Shown in pieces: positions 1-7,340 of a DNA stretch of 12,880 bases. How positions within the stretch are numbered: the first letter of the stretch is position 1; each line of letters opens with the position of its first letter. This DNA comes from an uncultured Christensenellaceae bacterium (GTDB taxonomy: Bacteria; Bacillota; Clostridia; Christensenellales; Pumilibacteraceae). The stretch is from assembly GCA_910588315.1 (NCBI GenBank), contig CAJUQF010000049.1, positions 1-12,880 on the forward strand, written 5' to 3'. The position numbers and the translations under genes are program-made. The notes below the pieces were generated by a model. The model worked only from the letters and a program-made list of their open reading frames with translations. It was not told the DNA's origin and did no database searches.

Positions 1-2930
1 GTCTTGTATATTACGACGGCTGGTATCATCTGTACTACCAGCACCATCCGTTCAGCAACTTTTGGAGCGACATGTATTGGGGACATGCGCGCAGCCGCGA
101 TCTTTTGCATTGGGAGCATTTGCCTATCTGCCTTTTCCCGGACCGCGATTTCGGAACGGGTGACGGGTTTATGTGGGCGGGCAGCGCGATGGTGTACCGT
201 AAAGGAATGAGCGACGCGATAGACGCATTGGATTGGTATCCGCAGGGCGCCGGCACCGGACTTATAGCGTTCTATACGCGCGACGGCGGCAGGCAGGATC
301 AGATGATAATGTCGAGCGACGACGGCGGCATGACATGGACAAAGCGCAAACTCATACCTCAGGCGCTGGCGACCGGCGACATAGCTAAAACGGATTGCCG
401 CGATCCCAAGGTTTTCCCGATCAAGCAAAGTGAGAACGGTAAGACCGAGCTGTGGGGAATGGCGCTCACCGGCATGGCTACATACGATATATGGTTTCTT
501 AAATCGAGCGATCTGCTCAATTGGTCGAACGCGGGCGGATTCAAAGCAGACGGCGTAAAAGTCGAGTGTCCCGACGTCGTGACGCTTACATCCGATGACG
601 GAACGCCGCACACGGTCATGACGTTTACCGGCAGGACATACGCGGTAGGCGAACTCGAGTATGACGAGACGACGGGTAAGATATCGTTCAAAAGCCAAAC
701 GGGTACAACGACGTCGCGTAGCGGCGAGATCGACTTTAAAACCATGGATTTCGGTCCCGACTCGTATGCTACGCAGACATTTTATATCGATGACCGATCG
801 AGCGAATTTTACGGCAAAACGGTCTCTTTGAGCTGGTTCAGCGGCGTGCCGGGCGCGCCGGAATCGATAGAGAGCGGCTTGCTCGCTAACGCGCGCAAGG
901 TGTGGAACGGCGGCGGCATGACCATTCCCGTGGAGTGGGGGCTTAAAAAAGCGGGCGGCGATTACGTCCTTACGCAAACGCCCATAACGAAAACGTCGGC
1001 GGCGTTCGGCGAAATGAAGACCGAGTTATATAAAGGTACGGGCGTTGCCGTCGATGCGGACGGCGAGAACATACTGTCCGCAGTGAACAGTCATTGTATC
1101 GAGATAGACGCACGTATAAGCAATCCGGATAATGCTCCGATCACGATCCGCATAAACGTCGGTGAAAACGAGTATACGGAAATCGGTTGGAACGAGACCG
1201 ACGGTTATTATGTCGATCGCAGCCATACCGCCGACGCGGGCTTGTCCATGAATAACTATGCGGCAAAATACGTATCGCATATCGTCGGCGCGACGGGCGA
1301 GCAGAGCTTTTATATACTGTCCGACAACGGCGGCGTCGAAGTGTTCTGCGACGATTTCTCGGTACCGTTTTACGTGTTGACTTTTGCGTCGCCGTATTCT
1401 AAAGGCGCGTCATTCGTATCGGGCGGCGCCGTGACCGTCGATATGACGGTCAATGCGATAGCGTCGGCATGGAATACCGCAGGCGATACGGATGATACGA
1501 TATTGTATATCGATACGGATAATATCGAGCTTGACATGACGCTTATGCCGGTCAAGCAAATAATGGCGTATTCTACGTCCGGTGCGGAAATAGAGTGGAG
1601 CATAGAGAGCGGCGCCGGTGCCGTGCGTTTGGAAAAGACCGCGACCGGCGCGAAGATAAGCGCGCTCGATACGGGCGCGGCAGTCATAGTCGTTAAGTCG
1701 GCGACGGTGGAAAAGCGCATAAACGTGAAGGTCGCCGCCGGTACCGCCGACTGCGATCCCGTGTTCGAATCGGGCGGCATAATATCCGGCGAATGGTACA
1801 TGACGGGCGACGGCATAATCGGCGATCAGCCGTCCGGCGACGGGTTTATAATTTCGAGTACGTCTGGGAACGATTTCGTATATGTTGCGCGTGTCGGGTT
1901 CAGCGGCGCGGCGGCGGCAGTCGTTTTCCGCGCGACGTCGGATATGTCCGATTATTTGATCGCAAACTACGACAACAACGGCAAGGTCGTTAAACTGTGG
2001 TCGCCGCGCGGCGAGATCGCCCGAGCGAATATGGATATCGATCCGTCGGACGTCGTTTTCAAGATCATCGCAAACGGCACGTCCGTCAAGATAGAAGTCA
2101 ACGGCATACAGGTCATAAACGTTACGCTTACGGAAGAAGAACCGACCGAAGGATTGTTCGGGCTTAACGTTTGTGCCGGACGCGCGACGTTCGAGACGGT
2201 AGCGCTCATAGTAAGCGACTATACGTACGGCGGCGACGGTGCGCTCGATATCGGCGGCGAGATCGCTCAGACGATAACGGCGCTTTACAATATGACAAAC
2301 GGCAATACGAAAGTATCGTCGCAGTTGTATTCGACAAACGGAAGGATACTTGTAATTTCGCGCGAATATTTTACCACGCTCGGCGCGTCGGGGAAATATA
2401 CTTTCAAGGCGGTCGGCGATAAAACATCGTTCGTGTTCGACGTAAACGTATCGCAACTGCCGAAAACGGATTTTGCCGACGTTACGATCGATAAGGGCTG
2501 TAACGCTGTCGTATTCGTGGGCGGCGCCGAGATCACCGCAGTAATTCTCAACGGCAAAACGCTTGCCGCGGACGGTTACTCAGTGCGCAACGGAATGCTT
2601 ACCGTGTATGCGCAAAATCTGTCGGTCGGCGACAATCTTCTCGAAGTTCCCGACCTGCTCGATATAACGATCACCGTCAAGGCGATCCCGTCGACCGCGG
2701 TGCGTGTGTCTACAGGAGAAAGCTCGGAGAGTTATGTCGGACTTATCGTGGGCATAGCGGTCCCCGTAGCGGTAATAGTAATCGCGCTTGCAGTACTCTT
2801 GATATTGAACAAGAAGAAACATATCTTCGGCAAAAACAAGAATAAGAGTAACGGCGATTCGCCCGAGCCTTCGACGGACGGGCTCGATTTTGCGGGTAAT
2901 AAGGAGGATGAAAATGGCGGCAACGATTAG
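1..2930 (+). CDS. GH32 fructan hydrolase (levanase/inulinase type), multimodular, C-terminally membrane anchored; 5'-truncated
   Basis: The frame is open from base 3, so the gene begins upstream; 975 residues are visible and numbered here from base 3. The first residues (LVYYDGWYHLYYQHHP) are the segment that directly follows the WMNDPNG nucleophile motif in GH32, so the nucleophile Asp lies just outside the window. The other catalytic motifs are present: RDP with Asp134 (transition-state stabiliser) and ECP with Glu188 (acid/base). Modules in order: beta-propeller to about residue 320; GH32 C-terminal sandwich to about 490; Ig-like (BIG2-type) about 498-580; a concanavalin-like module resembling the levan-binding CBM66 of levanases, about 583-737; two Ig/X2-like modules to about 895; one hydrophobic helix about 912-935; then a 40-residue tail starting NKKK. 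I infer an extracellular enzyme releasing fructose from levan or inulin. Endo/exo mode and substrate cannot be read from this part. The end overlaps the regulator gene by 17 nt. Confidence 0.93.
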   Translation, partial: LVYYDGWYHLYYQHHPFSNFWSDMYWGHARSRDLLHWEHLPICLFPDRDFGTGDGFMWAGSAMVYRKGMSDAIDALDWYPQGAGTGLIAFYTRDGGRQDQMIMSSDDGGMTWTKRKLIPQALATGDIAKTDCRDPKVFPIKQSENGKTELWGMALTGMATYDIWFLKSSDLLNWSNAGGFKADGVKVECPDVVTLTSDDGTPHTVMTFTGRTYAVGELEYDETTGKISFKSQTGTTTSRSGEIDFKTMDFGPDSYATQTFYIDDRSSEFYGKTVSLSWFSGVPGAPESIESGLLANARKVWNGGGMTIPVEWGLKKAGGDYVLTQTPITKTSAAFGEMKTELYKGTGVAVDADGENILSAVNSHCIEIDARISNPDNAPITIRINVGENEYTEIGWNETDGYYVDRSHTADAGLSMNNYAAKYVSHIVGATGEQSFYILSDNGGVEVFCDDFSVPFYVLTFASPYSKGASFVSGGAVTVDMTVNAIASAWNTAGDTDDTILYIDTDNIELDMTLMPVKQIMAYSTSGAEIEWSIESGAGAVRLEKTATGAKISALDTGAAVIVVKSATVEKRINVKVAAGTADCDPVFESGGIISGEWYMTGDGIIGDQPSGDGFIISSTSGNDFVYVARVGFSGAAAAVVFRATSDMSDYLIANYDNNGKVVKLWSPRGEIARANMDIDPSDVVFKIIANGTSVKIEVNGIQVINVTLTEEEPTEGLFGLNVCAGRATFETVALIVSDYTYGGDGALDIGGEIAQTITALYNMTNGNTKVSSQLYSTNGRILVISREYFTTLGASGKYTFKAVGDKTSFVFDVNVSQLPKTDFADVTIDKGCNAVVFVGGAEITAVILNGKTLAADGYSVRNGMLTVYAQNLSVGDNLLEVPDLLDITITVKAIPSTAVRVSTGESSESYVGLIVGIAVPVAVIVIALAVLLILNKKKHIFGKNKNKSNGDSPEPSTDGLDFAGNKEDENGGND

Positions 2931-3885
2931 AGACGTGGCGCTCGCGGCAGGCGTGGGCGTAGGAACGGTATCGCGCGTCATAAACGAAGAAAAATCCGTA
3001 AGTCCCAAAACGCGCGAACGCGTGTTCGAGGCTATGCGCGAACTTAAATTCGCGCCCAACATAATGGCGACGCGGCTGAAAAGAAACGAAACGATGTGTA
3101 TAGCGCTGCTCGTACCGCTTATCAACCATCCGTTTTTTGCCAAGTTCGCGTACTACGTTGAGGACGAGGCGGATAAATTCGGGTATTCGATAATACTCGT
3201 ATCGTCGCAAAAGCGTGTGCAAAAGGAATCGGACATCATCAACAAAATACACAGCCGCGAAGTTGACGGCGCGGTGTTCGTCACTCACTTTGTTCACGAT
3301 GAAAAAGAACTTGTCGATTGCCCGATAGTGTCGATAGACCGGCCGCTCGGCAACGATATACCGTATGTTACCTCGGATAATTACGACGCGACCAAACGCG
3401 CCGTGGAGTATCTGATAGAAAAAGGATGCAAAAATATCGGCTATATCGGCTCCAAACCGTTGGTCGCGTCCGAAGTTATGCGGCGAGAGCAGGCTTACAG
3501 AGACGTCATGCAAAGCCGCGGCATGCCGGTTCGCGAGATGAACGAAGTGATACTGCACGGTGAAGAGCGTACTGTCGCCGACGAGTTTTTGAATCGTTTC
3601 GACGGGGTGGACGGGGTGTTTGCGTCCGGCTACTCCATGGCGCAGGCGCTTTTTGCGGCGGCGATGGAACGCGGTAAAAACATTCCCGACGACATGCAGA
3701 TAATTTCGTACGACGGCGCTTTCGGACAATGGAACGGCAGCGAGCTTACTTGTATAGAACAGCCTATAGAGCAAATGGCGCGCGAGGTCGTGCGTTTGCT
3801 TATAAAGAAGATCCACGGCGAAAAAACGGAATTGCGTACCGAGCTGAAAACGACTTTTCTGCCCGGCGCATCGACAAAAAAGTAA
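2914..3885 (+). CDS. LacI-family transcriptional regulator
   Basis: This 323-residue protein has the usual LacI-family length and layout. A helix-turn-helix spans about residues 4-24 (TIRDVALAAGVGVGTVSRVIN). A hinge follows with PN at 48-49 and Leu55 in the place of the minor-groove leucine. A periplasmic-binding-protein-like effector domain runs from about 60 to the end. ATG at 2914 is chosen because AAGGAGG (2901-2907) sits 6 nt before it and because the family typically begins M-A-T-I-x-D-V-A. ATG 2908 abuts the Shine-Dalgarno, and the TTG at 2890 would place that site inside the gene. It overlaps the GH32 gene by 17 nt, so translation is probably coupled. From context I infer a repressor of this fructan operon that responds to an imported sugar or sugar phosphate. 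Its main operator is expected upstream of the window; a palindrome at 3890-3904 is the only candidate seen here. Confidence 0.93.
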   Translation: MAATIRDVALAAGVGVGTVSRVINEEKSVSPKTRERVFEAMRELKFAPNIMATRLKRNETMCIALLVPLINHPFFAKFAYYVEDEADKFGYSIILVSSQKRVQKESDIINKIHSREVDGAVFVTHFVHDEKELVDCPIVSIDRPLGNDIPYVTSDNYDATKRAVEYLIEKGCKNIGYIGSKPLVASEVMRREQAYRDVMQSRGMPVREMNEVILHGEERTVADEFLNRFDGVDGVFASGYSMAQALFAAAMERGKNIPDDMQIISYDGAFGQWNGSELTCIEQPIEQMAREVVRLLIKKIHGEKTELRTELKTTFLPGASTKK

Positions 3886-3889
3886 TTTA

Positions 3890-3904
3890 TTCGGCTGAGC
3901 CGAA
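3890..3904 (+). promoter_or_regulatory. 15-nt palindrome abutting the Shine-Dalgarno of the binding-protein gene
   Basis: TTCGGCTGAGCCGAA has perfect 7-nt arms around a central G. It fills the 30-nt spacer between the LacI stop codon and the binding-protein ATG and runs into the Shine-Dalgarno (AGGAG 3905-3909). As RNA it could form a 6-bp stem with a UGA loop directly upstream of the ribosome binding site. As DNA it could be an operator, although the odd centre differs from the CG-centred operators typical of LacI-family proteins. The symmetry is seen directly; any function is inferred. Confidence 0.4.
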
Positions 3905-3915
3905 AGGAGATAATC

Positions 3916-5235
3916 ATGAAAAAGAAACTCAGAAATTTGTTGGCGGCGGCTTTGTCCGCGGTAATAGTCTGCGGTGCGCTTGCGGCGTGCGGCGGAAACG
4001 ATGAGAGCGACAAAGGCGAAGTCGACGAAGGCGGCAACACTATCGTCAAGATAATGTTCCACGTCGACTCCAAATCCGCCGAAGGCGTTGCGTACAAAAA
4101 GCGAGTAGATGCTTTCAATAAGGCATATGCGGAGCAGAAGATCAAGGCGGCGCCCATATTCAAAGCGCGCAGCACCGGCGCATCCAACTACGAGACCGAG
4201 CTTACCAACAATAAGACGGAGGGAACGCTCGCCGATATCATCACATTCGACGCGCCCAACTGCGCCGCGTACGCCAACTCCGGTATTCTGTACGACATAA
4301 GCAATATCGTTCCGCAGGAAACTCAGAGCGACTTTATCTCGCTTAACAAGTATAATAACAAGCTGTACGGCTTGCCCATTCAGGAGTCGAGCGCGGGATT
4401 CTACTACAATAAAAAGATATTCCGCGATGCGGGCGTCGACGTGTCGGCATATACGGTGGAAAATCCGTGGACGTTCGAACAGTTCGAGGCAGCGTGCGAA
4501 AAGATAAAGAACTATTGTACCGTCGCCGCAGTCGATATGCGTATAGACGCGACGAAAGACGAGACCGCGCCGTATCTTCTCTATCCGTTTATCTATGCTG
4601 GGGGGGGGAACTTCGCCGACGAAATCGGGCTTAACGCTAAGGGGTATTTCGACTCTGCCGCGACGAAAAAAGGATTCGACTTTATTAAAGGACTTCTCGA
4701 TAAAGGATATACGTCTAAGGCAATAGGCGCGACGGATTTCTTTACCGGCAAAGTCGGTATGTATCTTTCTTCCGGTTGGACGATACCCGATATAGAACAC
4801 AAGTACACCGAAGTGTTCAAGAGCCGCGACGATTGGGGCTTGCTGCCTTATCCGCAAGACGTCGCCAAGGCGAGCGCTACCGGCAGCTGGTGTTTCGGCA
4901 TAACCGACAACCATCATCCCGACAAATCGGCGTCGAAAGAACTATTGATGTGGATGACCACGACGGAGAGCGCCAAGGAGATAACGGACGCCACGGGCAT
5001 GATCCCTGCGCGTAAGTCCGTAGAGACCGATTATGCAAAGGGTTCTCCCGAGGACGTTTTGCTGTCTCAGCTTAAAACCACCGGCAGAGCGCGTCCCGCT
5101 ACGATAGCGTATCCCACGTTCTCGACGCAGTTCAATATGGTGATAGGCGGTATAAAGACCGGAAGCGATCTTCAGAGTTTGTTGAATACCGCCGCGACGG
5201 AACTTCAGACCGAAATGAACAAGTTTAAGAAATGA
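3916..5235 (+). CDS. ABC transporter sugar-binding lipoprotein (family 1 extracellular solute-binding protein, CUT1)
   Basis: The 439-residue product has a lipoprotein signal (positive N-terminus MKKKLRN, hydrophobic core, lipobox L22-A-A-C25), so it should be tethered to the outer face of the membrane. Family 1 binding-protein features follow: a DxPN segment (DAPNCAAYA), YGLPIQ, YYNKKIFRDAGVD, NPWTFEQFEAA, a Gly-rich IYAGGGNF turn, SGWTIPD and WGLLPYP. Length is normal for the family. The start is supported by AGGAG at 3905-3909, 6 nt before the ATG. It is followed by two permease genes, which makes a CUT1 oligosaccharide importer. Context suggests fructo-oligosaccharides, but specificity cannot be read from sequence. 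Unusually, the IYAGGGNF glycines are encoded by nine consecutive G (4600-4608), whereas Gly is mostly GGC elsewhere in this gene. Confidence 0.93.
   Translation: MKKKLRNLLAAALSAVIVCGALAACGGNDESDKGEVDEGGNTIVKIMFHVDSKSAEGVAYKKRVDAFNKAYAEQKIKAAPIFKARSTGASNYETELTNNKTEGTLADIITFDAPNCAAYANSGILYDISNIVPQETQSDFISLNKYNNKLYGLPIQESSAGFYYNKKIFRDAGVDVSAYTVENPWTFEQFEAACEKIKNYCTVAAVDMRIDATKDETAPYLLYPFIYAGGGNFADEIGLNAKGYFDSAATKKGFDFIKGLLDKGYTSKAIGATDFFTGKVGMYLSSGWTIPDIEHKYTEVFKSRDDWGLLPYPQDVAKASATGSWCFGITDNHHPDKSASKELLMWMTTTESAKEITDATGMIPARKSVETDYAKGSPEDVLLSQLKTTGRARPATIAYPTFSTQFNMVIGGIKTGSDLQSLLNTAATELQTEMNKFKK
4600..4608 (+). repeat. Nine-G homopolymer inside the binding-protein gene
   Basis: Nine consecutive G form three GGG glycine codons of the binding protein. 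The reading frame is intact as given. Poly-G tracts of this length are prone to slippage in replication and to miscounts in sequencing, and a one-base change would truncate the protein about midway. It stands out because GGC is the dominant Gly codon in the surrounding gene. Confidence 0.85.
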
Positions 5236-5310
5236 TCGAATAAACAAAATTTTCGGTCACGCTCGGCGGAGAGTACCTACATATCCGCCGGGCGCGCCCG
5301 ACCGTGAAAA
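5233..5310 (+). promoter_or_regulatory. Intercistronic RNA hairpin between binding protein and first permease, with a competing upstream stem
   Basis: GCTCGGCGGA (5261-5270) pairs with TCCGCCGGGC (5284-5293) over 10 bp with one G-U wobble and a 13-nt loop. The stem extends outward through CGGTC (5254-5258) with GACCG (5300-5304) across an internal loop, then TTTT with AAAA. There is no T-tract after it, so it does not look like a terminator. A second stem, TGATCGAA (5233-5240, including the stop codon) with TTCGGTCA (5252-5259), would compete for 5254-5258. A stable hairpin after a binding-protein gene is a known way to protect its mRNA and give it higher output than the permeases. That role here is inferred. 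Confidence 0.55.
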
Positions 5311-5331
5311 ATCCATACTTCGATAGGGGTA

Positions 5332-6312
5332 ATGCTTATGTGGAAAAGCACACTGATAATATTGGCGGTGTTCGCGGCGGTGCTGTTCGGTCTGATAGTG
5401 TGGGACGTGTTCAAGTCGAAACGCACAAAGACAAGGTATCGCGTGCGCTCGTCAGTAACGTCATACTTGATGATGCTGCCTGCCGTGATACTCGCATTCT
5501 TCTTTATAATGCTGCCGATATTATATTCGCTCGGTTACGCGTTTACGGACTATTATCTGCTTAAACCCGACGATATCGGTTTTATAGGTTTCGATAACTT
5601 CAAAGAGATCTGGCAGGAACTGACCGCCAAGGGTACTATATATCACGCCATAATAAACACGCTTGTGTTCGTAGTGGGCGTAGTGCCGTTACAGATCGGG
5701 CTTGCGCTCGGATTGGCGCTGTTCTGCAACCGTAAACGCCGCGGCGTAAAGATATTCAAAGTGTGTTTCTTTGCGCCCGTCGTTATCTCGCTTAGCGTCA
5801 CGTCGTATCTGTGGTTGCAGATACTGTCGCCGGCGAAAACGGGATTGCTCAATTCGTTGCTGTCGATATTCGGCGCCGAGCCGCACGATTGGCTGGGCGA
5901 TCCGCACACCGCCATGCCGTGTATAATCATACTTAGCGCGTGGCAGGGCGCAGGGTATCAGATGTTGATATTCTTGGCGGGGCTTTCCAACGTGCGCGAG
6001 GACCTGTACGAGGCGGCGTCGCTGGACGGCGCGGGCGCATGGAAGAAGTTTACTAACGTTACCTGGCCGGGCTTGCGCTCGTCGTTCGTGTTCGTTACGA
6101 TAACGGTGTTCATAGGCGCGTGCCGTATAATGACCCAGCCGATGTTGATGACCGGCTATCAACTGCATACGGTCACGCTCAGTTACTACATGTATACGCG
6201 CGGCTATTCCGATCGGTGGGTGGGCTTGTCGTCCGCCGTCGCGCTCATGATGACTGTCGTTATCGGCGCGATAACGCTCATTCAGCGCAGATTGTTGAGG
6301 GAGAAAGCATAA
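5332..6312 (+). CDS. ABC transporter permease, CUT1 family (MalF/UgpA type)
   Basis: This is an integral membrane subunit of the sugar importer, 326 residues. Hydrophobic segments lie near residues 5-25, 45-68, 103-130, 143-166 and 190-215, with two more after the EAA loop, giving about seven helices. The EAA loop that docks the ATPase is visible at 227-229 (EAASLDGAGAWKKF, then WPGL in place of the usual LP). The start is uncertain: the weak site AGGGGT (5324-5329) is only a few bases from ATG 5332 but about 9 nt from the in-frame ATG at 5338, which may be the real start. It follows the hairpin-containing 96-nt spacer and is separated from the next permease by 1 nt, so the two are surely co-translated. 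It partners with the downstream permease as the heterodimeric channel. Confidence 0.92.
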   Translation: MLMWKSTLIILAVFAAVLFGLIVWDVFKSKRTKTRYRVRSSVTSYLMMLPAVILAFFFIMLPILYSLGYAFTDYYLLKPDDIGFIGFDNFKEIWQELTAKGTIYHAIINTLVFVVGVVPLQIGLALGLALFCNRKRRGVKIFKVCFFAPVVISLSVTSYLWLQILSPAKTGLLNSLLSIFGAEPHDWLGDPHTAMPCIIILSAWQGAGYQMLIFLAGLSNVREDLYEAASLDGAGAWKKFTNVTWPGLRSSFVFVTITVFIGACRIMTQPMLMTGYQLHTVTLSYYMYTRGYSDRWVGLSSAVALMMTVVIGAITLIQRRLLREKA

Positions 6313-6313
6313 C

Positions 6314-7195
6314 ATGGATAAGTTAAGAAAATCGCATTTGGCTGTGACCATAACATGGTACGTCTGCGGCGTTATATTGGCGTTGATGTTTTTGTTCCCC
6401 ATAATATATATGCTGGCGACGTCAACCAAGAGCGAGGCGTCCGTCGCGGCGAGCGCGGGTTCGATGTCGATGTTCCTGCCGGACTTTAAAAATTTCGGCA
6501 CGATGTTCGACAACTATAAAAAAGTTTTTACCGACTACGACATTTGGAAATACGCGCTTAACAGCTTTCTTTACGCCGCGGTCGTCATAGTGCTTAACGT
6601 CATCGTAAACGGGCTTGCCGGATATGTAATGGCGAAAATGCGTTTCCCCGGTAAAAGAATGTTTTCGGCGATAATAATATTCTTGATAGTCGTGCCTGTG
6701 GAAACGTCGATAATCCCGCTGTATTCGGTTGTCAAGATAATGCTCGGACTGAAAAAGACCATGTCGGTACTCGGCGTGGTGCTGCCCGCGGCTATAAGCG
6801 TGTTCAACATTTTCCTGTTCATGCAGTTCTTCGAGGGCATACCCAACGAGTACGAAGAAGCGGCAAAACTCGACGGCTGTTCCAAGGTGGGAGTTTTCTT
6901 CAAGATAATACTTCCGCTCAGCAAGCCGATAGTCGCAACGGTTGCCGTGTTCTGCTTTATCGGCGTGTGGAACGATTATCTCTGGCCGGCGATGATACTT
7001 CCGTCTACGGGAGAAAACGAATGGCCGCTGTTGCCCATTCAAGCCGCACTCATCACGATACAGAGCATCGAGGGCATAACGACCGGCGAGATCATGGCGT
7101 CGCTCGTGGTGACGAGTATACCTATCTTTATAGTATACGTTGTGGCACAGAAGTACATAGTGCAGGGCTTTGGTTCCGCCGGACTTAAAATGTAA
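6314..7195 (+). CDS. ABC transporter permease, CUT1 family (MalG/UgpE type)
   Basis: This 293-residue second channel subunit has about six membrane helices (near 10-32, 76-103, 112-137, 150-172, 203-226 and 262-284). The EAA loop begins at 182 and fits the family consensus exactly: EAA-KLD-G, nine residues, then IILP. It starts 1 nt after the preceding permease stop codon, with GAGGGAG (about 6297-6303) inside the end of that gene as Shine-Dalgarno, so expression is coupled. The C-terminus (QGFGSAGLKM) is close to the Q-GLT-GA-K ending common in MalG-type permeases. No ATPase gene follows. CUT1 importers of Firmicutes are often energised by a shared MsmK-type ATPase encoded elsewhere, and I infer the same here. 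Confidence 0.93.
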   Translation: MDKLRKSHLAVTITWYVCGVILALMFLFPIIYMLATSTKSEASVAASAGSMSMFLPDFKNFGTMFDNYKKVFTDYDIWKYALNSFLYAAVVIVLNVIVNGLAGYVMAKMRFPGKRMFSAIIIFLIVVPVETSIIPLYSVVKIMLGLKKTMSVLGVVLPAAISVFNIFLFMQFFEGIPNEYEEAAKLDGCSKVGVFFKIILPLSKPIVATVAVFCFIGVWNDYLWPAMILPSTGENEWPLLPIQAALITIQSIEGITTGEIMASLVVTSIPIFIVYVVAQKYIVQGFGSAGLKM

Positions 7196-7340
7196 TTTTT
7201 GCGGCGCATACGGCACGTGGTACGGGCTACGTGCGGCACGGCGTGGTCTTTTACATACGAGTGGATTTACTTGCTTGCGTCGGCGGATCGACGCCGTAGG
7301 TATATCAAAGAAGAATCAAAATCAAAACAGGAGAAATGGT
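7196..7340 (+). promoter_or_regulatory. 145-nt spacer with two short hairpins before the second GH32 gene
   Basis: This is the largest spacer in the window. GCACGTGG (7213-7220) pairs with CTACGTGC (7227-7234), 8 bp with one G-U and a 6-nt loop. GCGTCG (7277-7282) pairs with CGACGC (7289-7294), a perfect 6-bp stem with a 6-nt loop. The first hairpin has only a distant TTTT (7249-7252), so it is a poor terminator. An A-rich stretch and AGGAG (7329-7333, 7 nt before ATG 7341) follow. I see no confident promoter. The region may separate transporter from enzyme expression, but this is inferred only from the gap and the hairpins. Confidence 0.3.

Noticed and set aside
1410..2456. 348-codon minus-strand open frame
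   Set aside because: Antisense to the Ig and lectin-like modules of the GH32 gene; Arg/Tyr-rich, no ribosome binding site or domain recognised.
2890..2913. TTG and ATG starts upstream in the LacI frame
   Set aside because: The Shine-Dalgarno at 2901-2907 would lie inside the gene or touch the start codon; the family N-terminus fits ATG 2914.
4600..4608. Frameshift at the nine-G tract
   Set aside because: The frame is continuous through the tract and the residues fit the family on both sides, so no break is present as given.
2743..4917. Very long open frame on the minus strand (724 codons)
   Set aside because: It lies antisense to the end of the GH32 gene, the LacI gene and the binding-protein gene, all with clear family motifs. 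Its translation is rich in Arg, His and Tyr without recognisable domains, which is typical of a shadow frame in this codon style.
7213..7252. Possible Rho-independent terminator after the permeases
   Set aside because: The 8-bp stem is separated from a TTTT run by about 14 nt, and the next gene continues on the same strand with a good ribosome binding site.
7170..7340. Upstream in-frame extension of the second GH32 gene
   Set aside because: It would overlap the permease and put unrelated residues before a perfect lipoprotein signal; AGGAG fits ATG 7341.
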